NCBI GenBank assembly: GCA_032718475.1
Contig: JAUCBJ010001754.1
Span: forward strand, 1-40,301
Source: Nemertoderma westbladi
Lineage: Eukaryota; Xenacoelomorpha; Nemertodermatida; Nemertodermatidae
Length of the DNA: 40,301 bases
Reading direction: 5' to 3'
In this document: positions 1 through 10,740 of the stretch, one piece after another
Position numbering within the stretch: position 1 is the stretch's first letter
Layout of the letters: every line of letters starts with the position of its first letter
Made by a program: the position numbers and the translations under genes
Notes under the pieces: generated by a model
Seen by the model: the letters and a program-made list of their open reading frames with translations, nothing else
The model's database searches: none
What the model was told of the DNA's origin: nothing

Positions 1-1055
1 GCACAAATGGGAGAAAGTTTCCCACCTGTTTCCATAATGGTTTTTGTTGGTATTGATGGAAAGGTGGTCATGAATATGAATATGAATTTTGGTTAGAAAT
101 ACTTGAGTGAGATATGGACTTTTTAGAGTGCATGAGTTTTCATCCACCGGTGAAAGATGATTGTGGAATGCTGAGACGTCCAGTCAAATTGATATTCAAC
201 AGTTAATCTTCAACAGTTTAGGATCATCTTTACTTACTCAACATCCCCCATCTGAAGACTAGTTAAATAACTAAAAACCATAACTACAGTTGGCCTATAT
301 ACTGTATAACTGATGAACTGTAGAATTTATTTATTTATTATATTATATTTGCACCATGATACGTATAGTATAGGCCTACTGTATACCTGTATTGGGTTTA
401 ATTAAAAACTTAGTTAAAAAAGTCGATTTTTAGAGTTGTAGTTTCTAATCCTGCGTTAAAGTGTACAGTAGGACGAATATCCCATCTGCAAATTAATTAT
501 CATATATTAATCGGGGCCTTGATAGATTTCTATTGTGATTAAGTTTTGTTTGTAGTATATTGTACTGTATATGTTTATAGGAGACAGGGGGAATGGGGGG
601 GGGGGGGGGCGGTACGTAATTCCCATCTTGGCGAATTATGCCGCCTCAATGTTAATTTCTCAATTTAGGGAAAGGAGCAGGTTACAGTGGCACGTTATTT
701 TAACCAAAAAATAAACTAAATTCAATAGAGTATGTTACATTTTTGAGAATCTAGCTGTTATTTGCGTTATTTCCTATCTGATGTTTAGTTATGGTATGTA
801 AATTAGCACAGCAGTGGTGAAAATGCGGTATACACCGTGATTCTTATAATTTCGGCTCCAGTGAGGGGAACCAAGGAGAACTAATTCCAGTGATTTTCAA
901 TAGCCTCGGTTACAATGGTTTGGAACTAAGTGGTGGTTATCATTGTGAGTCCGATAAACTCAGATGTAGTGACTGAGAATCGAGCGACAATATATCCATA
1001 GTGATTACCGTACACTCGAGTCTGGTGGCAGGGATCCAAGCAACATCAAGCCTGA
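1..1055. other. AT-rich intergenic DNA, no gene seen
   Basis: I find no long reading frame, RNA gene or recognisable protein. The stretch contains a run of 15 G at 595-609 and an inverted single copy of the 68-bp satellite described separately. The last few tens of bases lead into the minisatellite that starts near 1056. Confidence 0.6.
658..718 (-). repeat. Single relic copy of the 68-bp satellite
   Basis: Read on the minus strand, this stretch shows the hallmarks of the 68-bp unit that is tandemly arrayed at 25255-26515: a TTATTTTTTGGTTA block, then CTGTAACCTGCTCCTTTCCC, then an AATTGAG-like end. It is one isolated, inverted and diverged monomer. Either a monomer has been dispersed, or an older array has been lost here. 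Confidence 0.7.
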
Positions 1056-4000
1056 TAATTCCCATTAATAGGAACCTTTGGCTGGCGGGGTACTACTCTG
1101 TAGTTAACTCAGTGATTCCCATTAATTCGGAACCATTGGTTGACGGGGTACCACTTTGTAGTTAACTCAGAGATTCCTATTAATTCGGAACCATTGGTTG
1201 TTGGCCGGGTACCACTCTGTAGTTAACTCAGTGATTCCCATTAATTCTGAACCATTGGTTGGCCGGGTACCACTCTGTAGTTAACTCGGTGATTCCCATT
1301 AATTCTGAACCATTGGCTGTCGGGGTACCACTCTGTAGTTAACTCTGTGATTCCCATTAATTCGGAAATATTGGTTGATGGGGTACCACTCTGTAGTTAA
1401 CTCGGTCGATTCCTATTAATTCGGCGGTACAATTGGTTGATGGGGTACCACTCTGTAGTTAACTCAGTGATTCCCATTAATTCGGAACCATAGGTTGACG
1501 GGGTACCACTCTGTAGTTAATTCAATGATTCCCATTAATTCTGAACCATTGGTTGAAGGGGTACCACTCTGTAGTTAACTTAGTGATTCCCATTAATTCG
1601 GAACCATTGATTGGCGGGGTACCACTCTGTAGTTAACTCAGTGATTCCCATTAATTCTGAACCATTGGTTGGCCGGGTACCACTCTGTAGTTAACTCAAT
1701 GATTCCCATGAATTCGGAACCATTGGCTGGTGGGGTACCACTCTGTAGTTAACTCAGTGGTTCCCATTAATTCGGAACCATTGGTTGTTGGCCGGGTACC
1801 ACTCTGTAGTTAACTCAATGATTCCCATAAATTCGGAACCATTGGTTGCTGGCCGGGTACCACTCTGTAGTTAACTCAGTAATTCCCACTAATTCTGAAC
1901 CATTGGTTGGCCGGGTACCACTCTGTAGTTTACTCGGTGATTCCCATTAATTCGGAACCATTGGTTGACGGGGTACCACTTTGTAGTTAACTCAGTGATT
2001 CCTATTAATTCGGAACCATTGGTTGTTGGCCGGGTACCACTCTGTAGTTAACTCAGAGATTCCCATTAATTCGGAACCATTGGTTGTTGGCCGGGTACAA
2101 CTCTGTAGTTAACTCGGCGATTCCCATTAATTCTGAACCATTGGTTGACGGGGTACCACTCTGTAGTTAACTCAATGATTCCCATTAATTCTTATCCATT
2201 GGCTGGCGGGGTACCACTCTGTAGTTACCTCTGTGATTCCTATTAATTCGGAAATATTGGTTGACGGGGTACCACTCTGTAGTTAACTCAGTGATTCCCA
2301 TTAATTCGGAACCATTGGTTGAAGGGGTACCACTCTGTAGTTAACTCATTGATTCCCATTAATTCGGAACCATTGGTTGGAGGGGTACCACTCTGTAGTT
2401 AACTCAGTGATTCCCATTAATTATGAACCATTGGTTGGCCGGGTACCACTCTGTAGTTAACTCAGTGATTCCCATTAATTCTGAACCATTGGTTGACGGG
2501 GTACCGCTTTGTAGTTAACTCAGTGATTCCCATTAATTCGGAACCATTGGTTGGCGGGGTACCACTCTGTCGTTAACTCAGTGATTCCCATTAATTCTGA
2601 ACCATTGGTTGGCCGGGTACCATTCTGTAGTTAACTCAGTGATACCCATTAATTCGGAACCATTGGCTGGTTGGGTACCACTCTGTAGTTAACTCAGTGG
2701 TTCCCATTAATTTGGGACCATTGGTTGTTGGCCGGGTACCACTCTGTAGTTAACTCAATGATTCCCATTAATTGGGAACCATTGGTTGTTGGCCGGGTAC
2801 CACTCTGTAGTTAACTCAGTGATTCCCATTAATTGGGAACCATTGGTTGTTGGCCGGGTACCACTCTGTAGTTAACTCAGTGATTCCCATTAATTCTGAA
2901 CCATTGGATGTTGGCCGGGTACCACTCTGTAGTTAACTCAGTGATTCCCAATAATTCGGAACCATTGGTTGTTGGCCGGGTACCACTCTGTAGTTAACCC
3001 AATGATTCCCATTAATTCTGAACCATTGGTTGGCGGGGCACCACTCTGTAGTTAACTCAGTGATTCCCATTAATTCGGAACCATTGGTTGACGGGGTACC
3101 ACTCTGTAGTTAACTCAATGATTCCCATTAATTCTAATCCATTGGTTGACGATGTACCACTCTGTAGTTAACTCTATTATTCCCATTAATTAGGAACCAT
3201 TAGCTGACGGGGTACCACTCTGTAGTTAACTCAGTGATTCCCATTAATTCTGAACCATTGTTTGGCCGGGTACCACTCTGTAGTTAACTCAATGATTCCC
3301 ATGAATTCGGAACCATTGGCTGGTGGGGTACCACTCTGTAGTTAACTCAGTGGTTCCCATTAATTCGGAACCATTGGTTGTTGGCCGGGTACCACTCTGT
3401 AGTTAACTCAGTGATTCCCATGAATTCGGAACCATTGGCTGGTGGGGTACCACTCTGTAGTTAACTCAGTGGTTCCCATTAATTCGGAACCATTGGTTGT
3501 TGGCCGGGTACCACTCTGTAGTTAACTCAATGATTCCCATAAATTCGGAACCATTGGTTGCTGGCCGGGTACCACTCTGTAGTTAACTCAGTAATTCCCA
3601 CTAATTCTGAACCATTGGTTGGCCGGGTACCACTCTGTAGTTTACTCGGTGATTCCCATTAATTCGGAACCATTGGTTGACGGGGTACCACTTTGTAGTT
3701 AACTCAGTGATTCCTATTAATTCGGAACCATTGGTTGTTGGCCGGGTACCACTCTGTAGTTAACTCAGAGATTCCCATTAATTCCGAACCATTGGTTGTT
3801 GGCCGGGTACAACTCTGTAGTTAACTCGGCGATTCCCATTAATTCTGAACCATTGGTTGACGGGGTACCACTCTGTAGTTAACTCAATGATTCCCATTAA
3901 TTCTTATCCATTGGCTGGCGGGGTACCACTCTGTAGTTACCTCTGTGATTCCTATTAATTCGGAAATATTGGTTGACGGGGTACCACTCTGTAGTTAACT

Positions 4001-5172
4001 CAGTCGATTCCCATTAATTATGCGGTACCATTGGATGATGGGGTACCACTCTGTAGTTAACTCATTGATTCCCATTAATTCGGAACCATTGGTTGGAGGG
4101 GTACCACTCTGTAGTTAACTCAGTGATTCCCATTAATTATGAACCATTGGTTGGCCGGGTACCACTCTGTAGTTAACTCAGTGATTCCCATTAATTCTGA
4201 ACCATTGGTTGACGGGGTACCGCTTTGTAGTTAACTCAGTGATTCCCATTAATTCGGAACCATTGGTTGGCGGGGTACCACTCTGTCGTTAACTCAGTGA
4301 TTCCCATTAATTCTGAACCATTGGTTGGCCGGGTACCATTCTGTAGTTAACTCAGTGATACCCATTAATTCGGAACCATTGGCTGGTTGGGTACCACTCT
4401 GTAGTTAACTCAGTGGTTCCCATTAATTTGGGACCATTGGTTGTTGGCCGGGTACCACTCTGTAGTTAACTCAATGATTCCCATTAATTGGGAACCATTG
4501 GTTGTTGGCCGGGTACCACTCTGTAGTTAACTCAGTGATTCCTATTAATTCGGAACCATTGGTTGTTGGCCGGGTACCACTCTGTAGTTAACTCAGTGAT
4601 TCCCAATAATTCGGAACCATTGGTTGTTGGCCGGGTACCACTCTGTAGTTAACCCAATGATTCCCATTAATTCTGAACCATTGGTTGGCGGGGCACCACT
4701 CTGTAGTTAACTCAGTGATTCCCATTAATTCGGAACCATTGGTTGACGGGGTACCACTCTGTAGTTAACTCTATTATTCCCATTAATTAGGAACCATTAG
4801 CTGACGGGGTACCACTCTGTAGTTAACTCAGTGATTCCCATTAATTCGGAACCATTGGCTGGTGAGATACCACTCTGTAGTTAACTTAGTGGTTCCCATT
4901 AATACGGAATCATTGGTTGTTGGCCGGGTACCACTCTGTAGTTAACTCAATGATTCCAATTAATTCGGAACCATTGGTTGATGGCCGGGTACCACTCTGT
5001 AGTTAACTCAGTGATTCCTATTAATTCGGAACCATTGTTTGTTGGCCGGGTACAACTCTGTAGTTAACTCAGTGATTTCCATTAATTCTGAACCATTGGT
5101 TGAAGGGGTACCACTCTGTAGTTAACTCAGTGATTCCCATTAATTTGGAACCATTGATTGTTGACCGGGTAC
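1056..5172. repeat. 58-61-bp minisatellite array, left block
   Basis: About 70 head-to-tail copies of a unit of 58 to 61 bp. Most units open with GGTACCACTCTGTAGTTAAC (KpnI and HpaI sites), pass through ATTCCCATTAATTC and end in CCATTGGTTG plus a short variable tail. Length differences sit mainly in that tail (GACGG against GTTGGCCG types). Every frame is soon closed, so I read it as non-coding. A retrotransposon interrupts the array at 5173, and it resumes at 7265. Confidence 0.95.
1681..4860. repeat. About 1.7-kb higher-order duplication inside the minisatellite
   Basis: The same succession of variant units occurs twice. For example, the unit with ATTCCCATAAATTC followed by the unit with AATTCCCACTAATTC lies at about 1801-1890 and again at 3513-3600 (offset 1712). 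A unit with TTATGAACC recurs at offset about 1716. Farther on, the offset falls by whole units (about 1655, then about 1598). The second block is therefore a segmental copy of the first that later lost one or two units. Confidence 0.8.
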
Positions 5173-5282
5173 TGTAGTATATATAATAGGCCATGACCGA
5201 GTGCGGTCTTATGGTCTTGGTATCTGGACGGGACTAGCAGAATAGATATATACAATATAGCATATTGTTGGCCAATACTACA
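5173..5282 (+). repeat. 5' LTR, 110 bp
   Basis: It begins TGTAGTATATATAATAGG and ends GGCCAATACTACA. Its last 12 bases (GCCAATACTACA) recur at 7253-7264, the right end of the element, which defines the LTR 3' boundary. The early TATATATAA could be the promoter TATA box. The length is short for an LTR; mag-lineage elements are known for very short ones. Confidence 0.8.
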
Positions 5283-5283
5283 C

Positions 5284-5295
5284 TGGCGCAGTGTG
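5284..5295 (+). other. Probable tRNA primer-binding site
   Basis: One base after the LTR end comes TGGCGCAGTGTG. TGG complements the CCA tail of tRNAs, and the following GCGCAG-type bases fit the acceptor stem of some serine tRNAs. The position and TGG start are what is expected. The tRNA identity is an inference from general knowledge of tRNA-Ser acceptor stems. Confidence 0.55.
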
Positions 5296-5344
5296 TACCG
5301 GTACTGGTACCGGGTACATAGCCTACCGTGTATTGCTGCATTGG

Positions 5345-5550
5345 ATTACAGCTCTCAGACCCAGACTGAACTGTACAAACTGATTTGTTGGCGATTATTA
5401 TTACACTGGTTGGCGATTAGTATTACACTGGTTGGCGATTATTCAGTTATTATTACACTGGTTGGCGAATGTTTCAATAGGCCTACAGCCCACAGGCCCA
5501 AACTGAACTGTTCAAAACGGATTGTTGGCAATATTATTTCTGACAGGACT
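5345..5550 (+). repeat. Tandem repeats in the retrotransposon leader
   Basis: The untranslated leader holds three copies of a TTACACTGGTTGGCGA block between about 5400 and 5470. On a larger scale, the stretch CAGACTGAACTGTACAAACT at about 5361 is echoed by AAACTGAACTGTTCAAAACG at about 5500, each followed by a TTGTTGGC block. I see no reading frame that explains these repeats. They may be replication-slippage products in the packaged RNA. Confidence 0.7.
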
Positions 5551-5718
5551 GAGCCTACTGGTTGGAAAAAAAATTAGTAAACGTAAACTTAATATAATTC
5601 CTGGATATCCCAGTATCCTGTCTGCTAGGGCCACATTGGCTAGGGCCTACTGCGCTACTGGTAGGCTATCCATTAAAATAGAAATAAATAAAAAAAATAA
5701 AAATTGCACAACAGGACC

Positions 5719-7253
5719 ATGGCTGCAAAGTATCCAATCCCCCAGCAACTTAATACTACTGCAGAGGATATGGTCCTCGAGTTTAGTGACTGGAAGCAAT
5801 CCTTTAATTTTTGGGCTGATGCAACAGAACTTCGGAATGAAGACAATGGCATTGCCAAACAAGTTGGCGCCTTAATGACCATGATTGGTAAACCAGCACA
5901 GAAAATAGCACAACAAAACTTTGTTTATGATATTGCACGACCTAATCCTAAACAGGCGTCAACAACCTGGTGAAACAATCCCGGGATTTTTCACAAGTTT
6001 AAGCCAACTGGCTAGTCATTGTGACCTTGCAAGCGAAACCCCAGAGACACGCCTTCGAGATACATTCATTTCTGGTATTAAAGATGATGAACTCCGTCGC
6101 CAGTTACTGCAACAACCTTCCGATGCTACACTTCAACTAATTCGTAATGCGGCTTCTGCATATGAGGCTGCCGTTTCAAGCCACAAAGAGCTTTCTGGAT
6201 TCAGCAGCCCAAATAATACCGCTTCAGATGTGTTGGCTGTCCAAAGCCGACAGTCCCAATATCCGTACCGCCCTATTTCTGGGCAGATAAGACAAGCACC
6301 ACCCCGTTCTACAACAACAACTATTTATATTCGAAATTGTCGGTTTTGTTGCCAGAGTCATAAAAAGGGAGCCTGTCCTGCTTATGGACAACACTGTAAA
6401 CGATGTGGCGAACTACACCATACCGGAAACTCTATTCTTTGCAAGAAAGAATCAAAACCGTTTCTACGCAGGTCCCACCCGAAACCCAGCTTTGGTGGCA
6501 GTAGTGCTGGGCCTAACCGATCTTTCCCAACTGCTCGGGTCCAGCCACGCAGTAATGTACACAATGTCATGGATTATGCGGATGAAGAATATGAGTATGA
6601 CAGCTATGGAGAGGAAGTGTGTTTCAATAAATTCGAACAAGTAGATCTTACAGACGAAATAGACAATGCAGTTGATAACTTTGAGATATATACTATTGAA
6701 GAAGTTAATAGCACCATGAACAATGAGGAATGTGATATTGTTCATCTAAATGCCTGCGAAGAAGGGATTTGCCCAGTTCTCCCTACACCTTGGCATATTC
6801 TCATTAATGTCGCAAGCCCTAGTTACTCAGTTAATGTAATTTTCTTGGTTGATAGTGGTACCAAACATACCATTCTTCCAAGCCAGAATGTCGACCTAAA
6901 CATTGTTAAACCCGATACTGATAAAAAACTACGTGGTTACATGGGCAAAACGTTTCTCCCTTTGCTTGGTAGTGCTAAGGTTACATTATCCTACGGGACC
7001 CGTTATGTTACCCTGGATGTTTATGTCGTTGAAGGAGCTACAATGGCACTACTTGGTAGAGACGCAATAACTAAACTGAACCTTTTACAACGGAAATTTA
7101 ACAATGAAGCTTTGGTAAATACAGTTCAAGTTTCTCCATCCCCTTGCGTAACGGAATTGTCTGCAATGAGGGTGCCTGAGGCCCATATTACTCTAAAACC
7201 GGATGCAGTACCTGTTCAACAAGCCCCACGTCGAGTTCCCTTCGGTCTCATTG
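5719..7253 (+). pseudogene. Gag-protease of Ty3/mag-like element, frameshifted and 3' truncated
   Basis: Gag coats the retrotransposon particle, and the retroviral-type aspartic protease processes it. The start chosen is ATG at 5719 in a good Kozak context (ACCATGG). The first frame runs to a stop at 5973. Gag-like sequence continues in the +2 frame from about 5950, so a frameshift lies near 5945-5960. A CCHC-type zinc knuckle region lies at 6338-6442 (C-x2-C-x3-H-x4-C, then a second C-x2-C knuckle). The protease active site Asp-Ser-Gly is at 6851-6859, and the flap-side LLGRDA motif is near 7047-7065. The frame then enters the proline/arginine-rich tether that precedes reverse transcriptase and is cut off there; the last codons to 7279 are LTR and satellite sequence. 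The N-terminal gag part also looks short for the family, suggesting an internal deletion. Not functional. Confidence 0.8.
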
Positions 7254-7264
7254 CCAATACTACA
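7253..7264 (+). repeat. Remnant of the 3' LTR, 12 bp
   Basis: GCCAATACTACA is identical to the last 12 bases of the 5' LTR and is followed at once by the target duplication GGTAC. This tiny piece shows that the right end of the insertion is original. The missing part of pol and the 3' LTR was therefore lost as an internal deletion, not by truncation at the insertion boundary. Confidence 0.75.
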
Positions 7265-8131
7265 GGTACCACTCTGTAGTTAACTCAGTGATTCCCATTA
7301 ATTCGGAACCATTGGTTTTTGGTAGGGTACCACTCTGTAGTTAACCCAATGATTCCCATTAATTCTGAACCATTGGTTGGCCGGGTACCACTCTGTAATT
7401 AACTCAATGTTTCCCATTAATTCTGAACCATTGGTTGACGGTGTACCACTCTGTAGTTAACTCTATTATTCCCATTAATTAGGAATCATTAGCTGACGAG
7501 GTACCACTCTGTAGTTAACTTAGTGGTTCCCATTAATTCAGAACCATTATTGGCTGGCGGGGTACCACTCTGTAGTTAACTCGGTGATTCCCATTGATTC
7601 GGCGGAACCATTGGCTGGAGGGGTACCACTCTGTAGTTAACTCAGTGATTCCCATTAATTCGGAACCATTGGTTGGCCGGGTACCACTCTGTAGTTAACT
7701 CAGTGATTCCCATTAATTCTGAAGCATTGGTTGACGGGGTATCACTCTGTAGTTAACTCAGTGATTCCCATTAATTCTGAACCATTGGTTGGCCGGGTAC
7801 CACTCTGTAGTTATTTCACTGATTCCCATTATTTCTGAACCATTGGTTGACGGGGTACCGCTCTGTAGTTAACTCGGTGATTCCCATTAATTCGGCGGAA
7901 CCATTGTCTGACGGGGTACCACTCTGTAGTTAACTCTATTATTCCCATTAATTAGGAACCATTAGCTGACGGGGTGCCACTCAGTAGTAAACTCGGTGAT
8001 TCCCATTAATTCGGCGGAACCATTGGCTGACGGGGTACCATCTGTAGTTAACTCAATTATTCCCATTAATAAGGAAACATTAGCTTACGGGGTACCCACT
8101 CTGTAGTTAACTCAGTGATTCCCATTAATTC

Positions 8132-8733
8132 TTAACCATTGGCTGGTGGGGTATACTACTCTGTAGTTAACTCAGTGATTCCCATTAATTCAGAACCATT
8201 ATTGGCTGGCGGGGTACCACTCTGTAGTTAACTCGGTGATTCCCATTGATTCGGCGGAACCATTGGCTGGAGGGGTACCACTCTGTAGTTAACTCATTGA
8301 TTCCCATTAATTCGGAACCATTGGCTGACGGGGTACCACTTTGTAGTTAACTCAGTGATTCCCTTTAATTCGGCGGAACCATTGGTTGGCGGGGTACCAC
8401 TCTGTAGTTAACTCAATGATTTCCATTAATTCTTAACCATTGGCTGGTGGGGTATACTACTCTGTAGTTAACTCAGTGATTCCCATTAATTCAGAACCAT
8501 TATTGGCTGGCGGGGTACCACTCTGTAGTTAACTCGGTGATTCCCATTGATTCGGCGGAACCATTGGCTGGAGGGGTACCACTCTGTAGTTAACTCATTG
8601 ATTCCCATTAATTCGGAACCATTGGCTGACGGGGTACCACTTTGTAGTTAACTCAGTGATTCCCTTTAATTCGGCGGAACCATTGGTTGGCGGGGTACCA
8701 CTCTGTAGTTATCTCAATAATTCCCATTAATTC
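8132..8733. repeat. 301-bp (five-unit) higher-order repeat
   Basis: A series marked by the rare GTATACTACT start, the ATTCCCATTGATTCGG unit and the ATTCCCTTTAATTCGG unit occurs twice in a row, with an offset of about 301 bp (8151 against 8452). A partial version of the series also occurs near 7550-7625. This is a recent block duplication within the satellite. Confidence 0.8.
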
Positions 8734-10258
8734 TGAACCATTGGTTGACGGGGTACCACTCTGTAGTTAACTCAGTGATTCCAATTAATTCAGAACCATT
8801 ATTGGCCGGCGGGGTACCACTCTGTAGTTAACTTAGTGATTCCCATTAATTCGGCGGAACCATTGGTTGGCGGGGTACCACTCTGTTGTTAACTGAATTA
8901 TTCCCATTAATTATGAACCATTAGCTGACGGGGTACCACTCTGTAGTTAACTCGGTGATTCCCATTAATTCGGCGGTACCATTGGTTGACGGGGTACGAC
9001 TCTGTAGTTAACTCAATTATTCCCATTAATAAGGAAACATTAGCTCACGGTGTACCCACTCTGTAGTTATCTCAATGATTCCCATTAATTCTGAACCATT
9101 GGTTGACGGGGTACCACTCTGTAGATAACTCAGTGATTCCAATTAATTCAGAACCATTATTGGCTGTCGGGGCACCACTCTGTAGTTAACTCAATTATTC
9201 CCATTAATTATGAATCATTGGCTGACGGGGTACCACTTTGTAGTTAAGTCAATGATTCCCATTAATTCTGTACATTGGCTGGTGGGGTACCACTCTGTAG
9301 TTAACTCGATGATTCCCATTAATAAGGAAGCATTGGTTGTTGGCCGGGTACCACTCTGTAGTTAACTCAGTGATTCCCATTAATTCTGAACCATTGGTTG
9401 ACGGGGTACCACTCTGCGGTTGACTCAGTGATTCCCATTAATTCGGAACCATTATTGGCTGGCTGGGTACCACTCTGCAGTTAACTCGGTGATTCCCATT
9501 AATTCGGAACCATTGTTGGCTGGTTGGGTACCACTCTGCAGTTAACTCGGTGATTCCCATTAATTCGGAACCATTGTTGGCTGGTTGGGTACCACTCTGT
9601 AGTTAACTCGGTGATTCCCATTAATTCGGAACCATTATTGGCTGGCGGTGTACGCCACTCTGTAGTTAACTCGGTGATTCCCATTAATTCGGAACCATTA
9701 TTGGCTGGCGGGGTACCACTCTGTAGTTAACTTAGTGATTATCATTAATTAGGAACCATTATTGGCTGGCGGGGTACCACTCTGTAGTTAACTCAGTGAT
9801 TCCCATGAATTCGGAACCATTGGCTGGTGGGGTACCACTCTGTAGTTAACTTAGTGATTCCCATTAATTCGGAATCATTATTGATTGGGGGGGTACCATT
9901 CTGTAGTTAACTCAGTGATTCCCCCATCAATTCGGAACCATTATTAGCTGGGGGGGTACCACTCTGTAGTTATCTCGGTGATTCCCATTAATTCAGAACC
10001 ATTATTGGCTGGTGTGGTACCATTCTGTAGTTAACTCAGTGATTCCCATTAATTCAGAACCATTATTGGCTGGCGTGGTACCACTCTGTAGTTAACTCAG
10101 TGATTCCCATTAATTCAGAACCATTATTGGCTGACGGCGTACCACTCTGTAGTTAACTCAGTGTTTCCCATTAATTCGGCGGAACCATTGATTGGTGGGG
10201 TACTACTCTGTAGTTAACTCAGCAATTCCCATTAATTCAGAACCATTATTGGCTGGCG

Positions 10259-10740
10259 TGGTACCATTCTGTAGTTAACTCAGTGATTCCCATTATTTCA
10301 GAACCATTATTGGCTGGCGTGGTACCACTCTGTAGTTAACTCAGTGTTTCCCATTAATTCGGAACCATTGGTTGGTGGGGTACCACTCTGTAGTTAACTC
10401 AGTGATTCCCATTAATTCAGAACCATTATTGGCTGGCGTGGTACCACTCTGTAGTTAACTCAGTGTTTCCCATTAATTCGGAACCATTGGCTGGCGTGGT
10501 ACCACTCTGTAGTTAACTCAGTGATTCCCATTAATTCAGAACCATTATTGGCTGGCGTGGTACCACTCTGTAGTTAACTCAGTGTTTCCCATTAATTCGG
10601 AACCATTGGTTGGTGGGGTACCACTCTGTAGTTAACTCAGTGATTCCCATTAATTCAGAACCATTATTGGCTGGCGTGGTACCACTCTGTAGTTAACTCA
10701 GTGTTTCCCATTAATTCGGAACCATTGGCTGGCGTGGTAC
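10259..10740. repeat. Dimeric higher-order repeat, about 119 bp
   Basis: Two unit types alternate regularly. Type A has CAGTGATTCCC and CAGAACCATTATTGGCTGGCG. Type B has CAGTGTTTCCC and CGGAACCATTGG. The A-B pair recurs about four times with a period near 119 bp, showing unequal exchange in dimer register. Confidence 0.8.

Larger units (their letters stand above)
5168..7269 (+). mobile_element. Truncated Ty3-like LTR retrotransposon with GGTAC target duplication
   Basis: The element starts TGTAGTAT at 5173 and ends ATACTACA at 7264, giving matched TG...CA ends. It is flanked on both sides by GGTAC (5168-5172 and 7265-7269), a 5-bp duplication of the sequence of one minisatellite unit. In order it has a 5' LTR, a primer-binding site, a repetitive leader, a gag-protease frame, and then an abrupt stop just before where reverse transcriptase would begin. 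Reverse transcriptase, RNase H, integrase and nearly all of the 3' LTR are absent. The short LTR, zinc-knuckle type and serine-tRNA-like primer site fit the mag lineage of Ty3 elements; that placement is inference. Confidence 0.85.
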
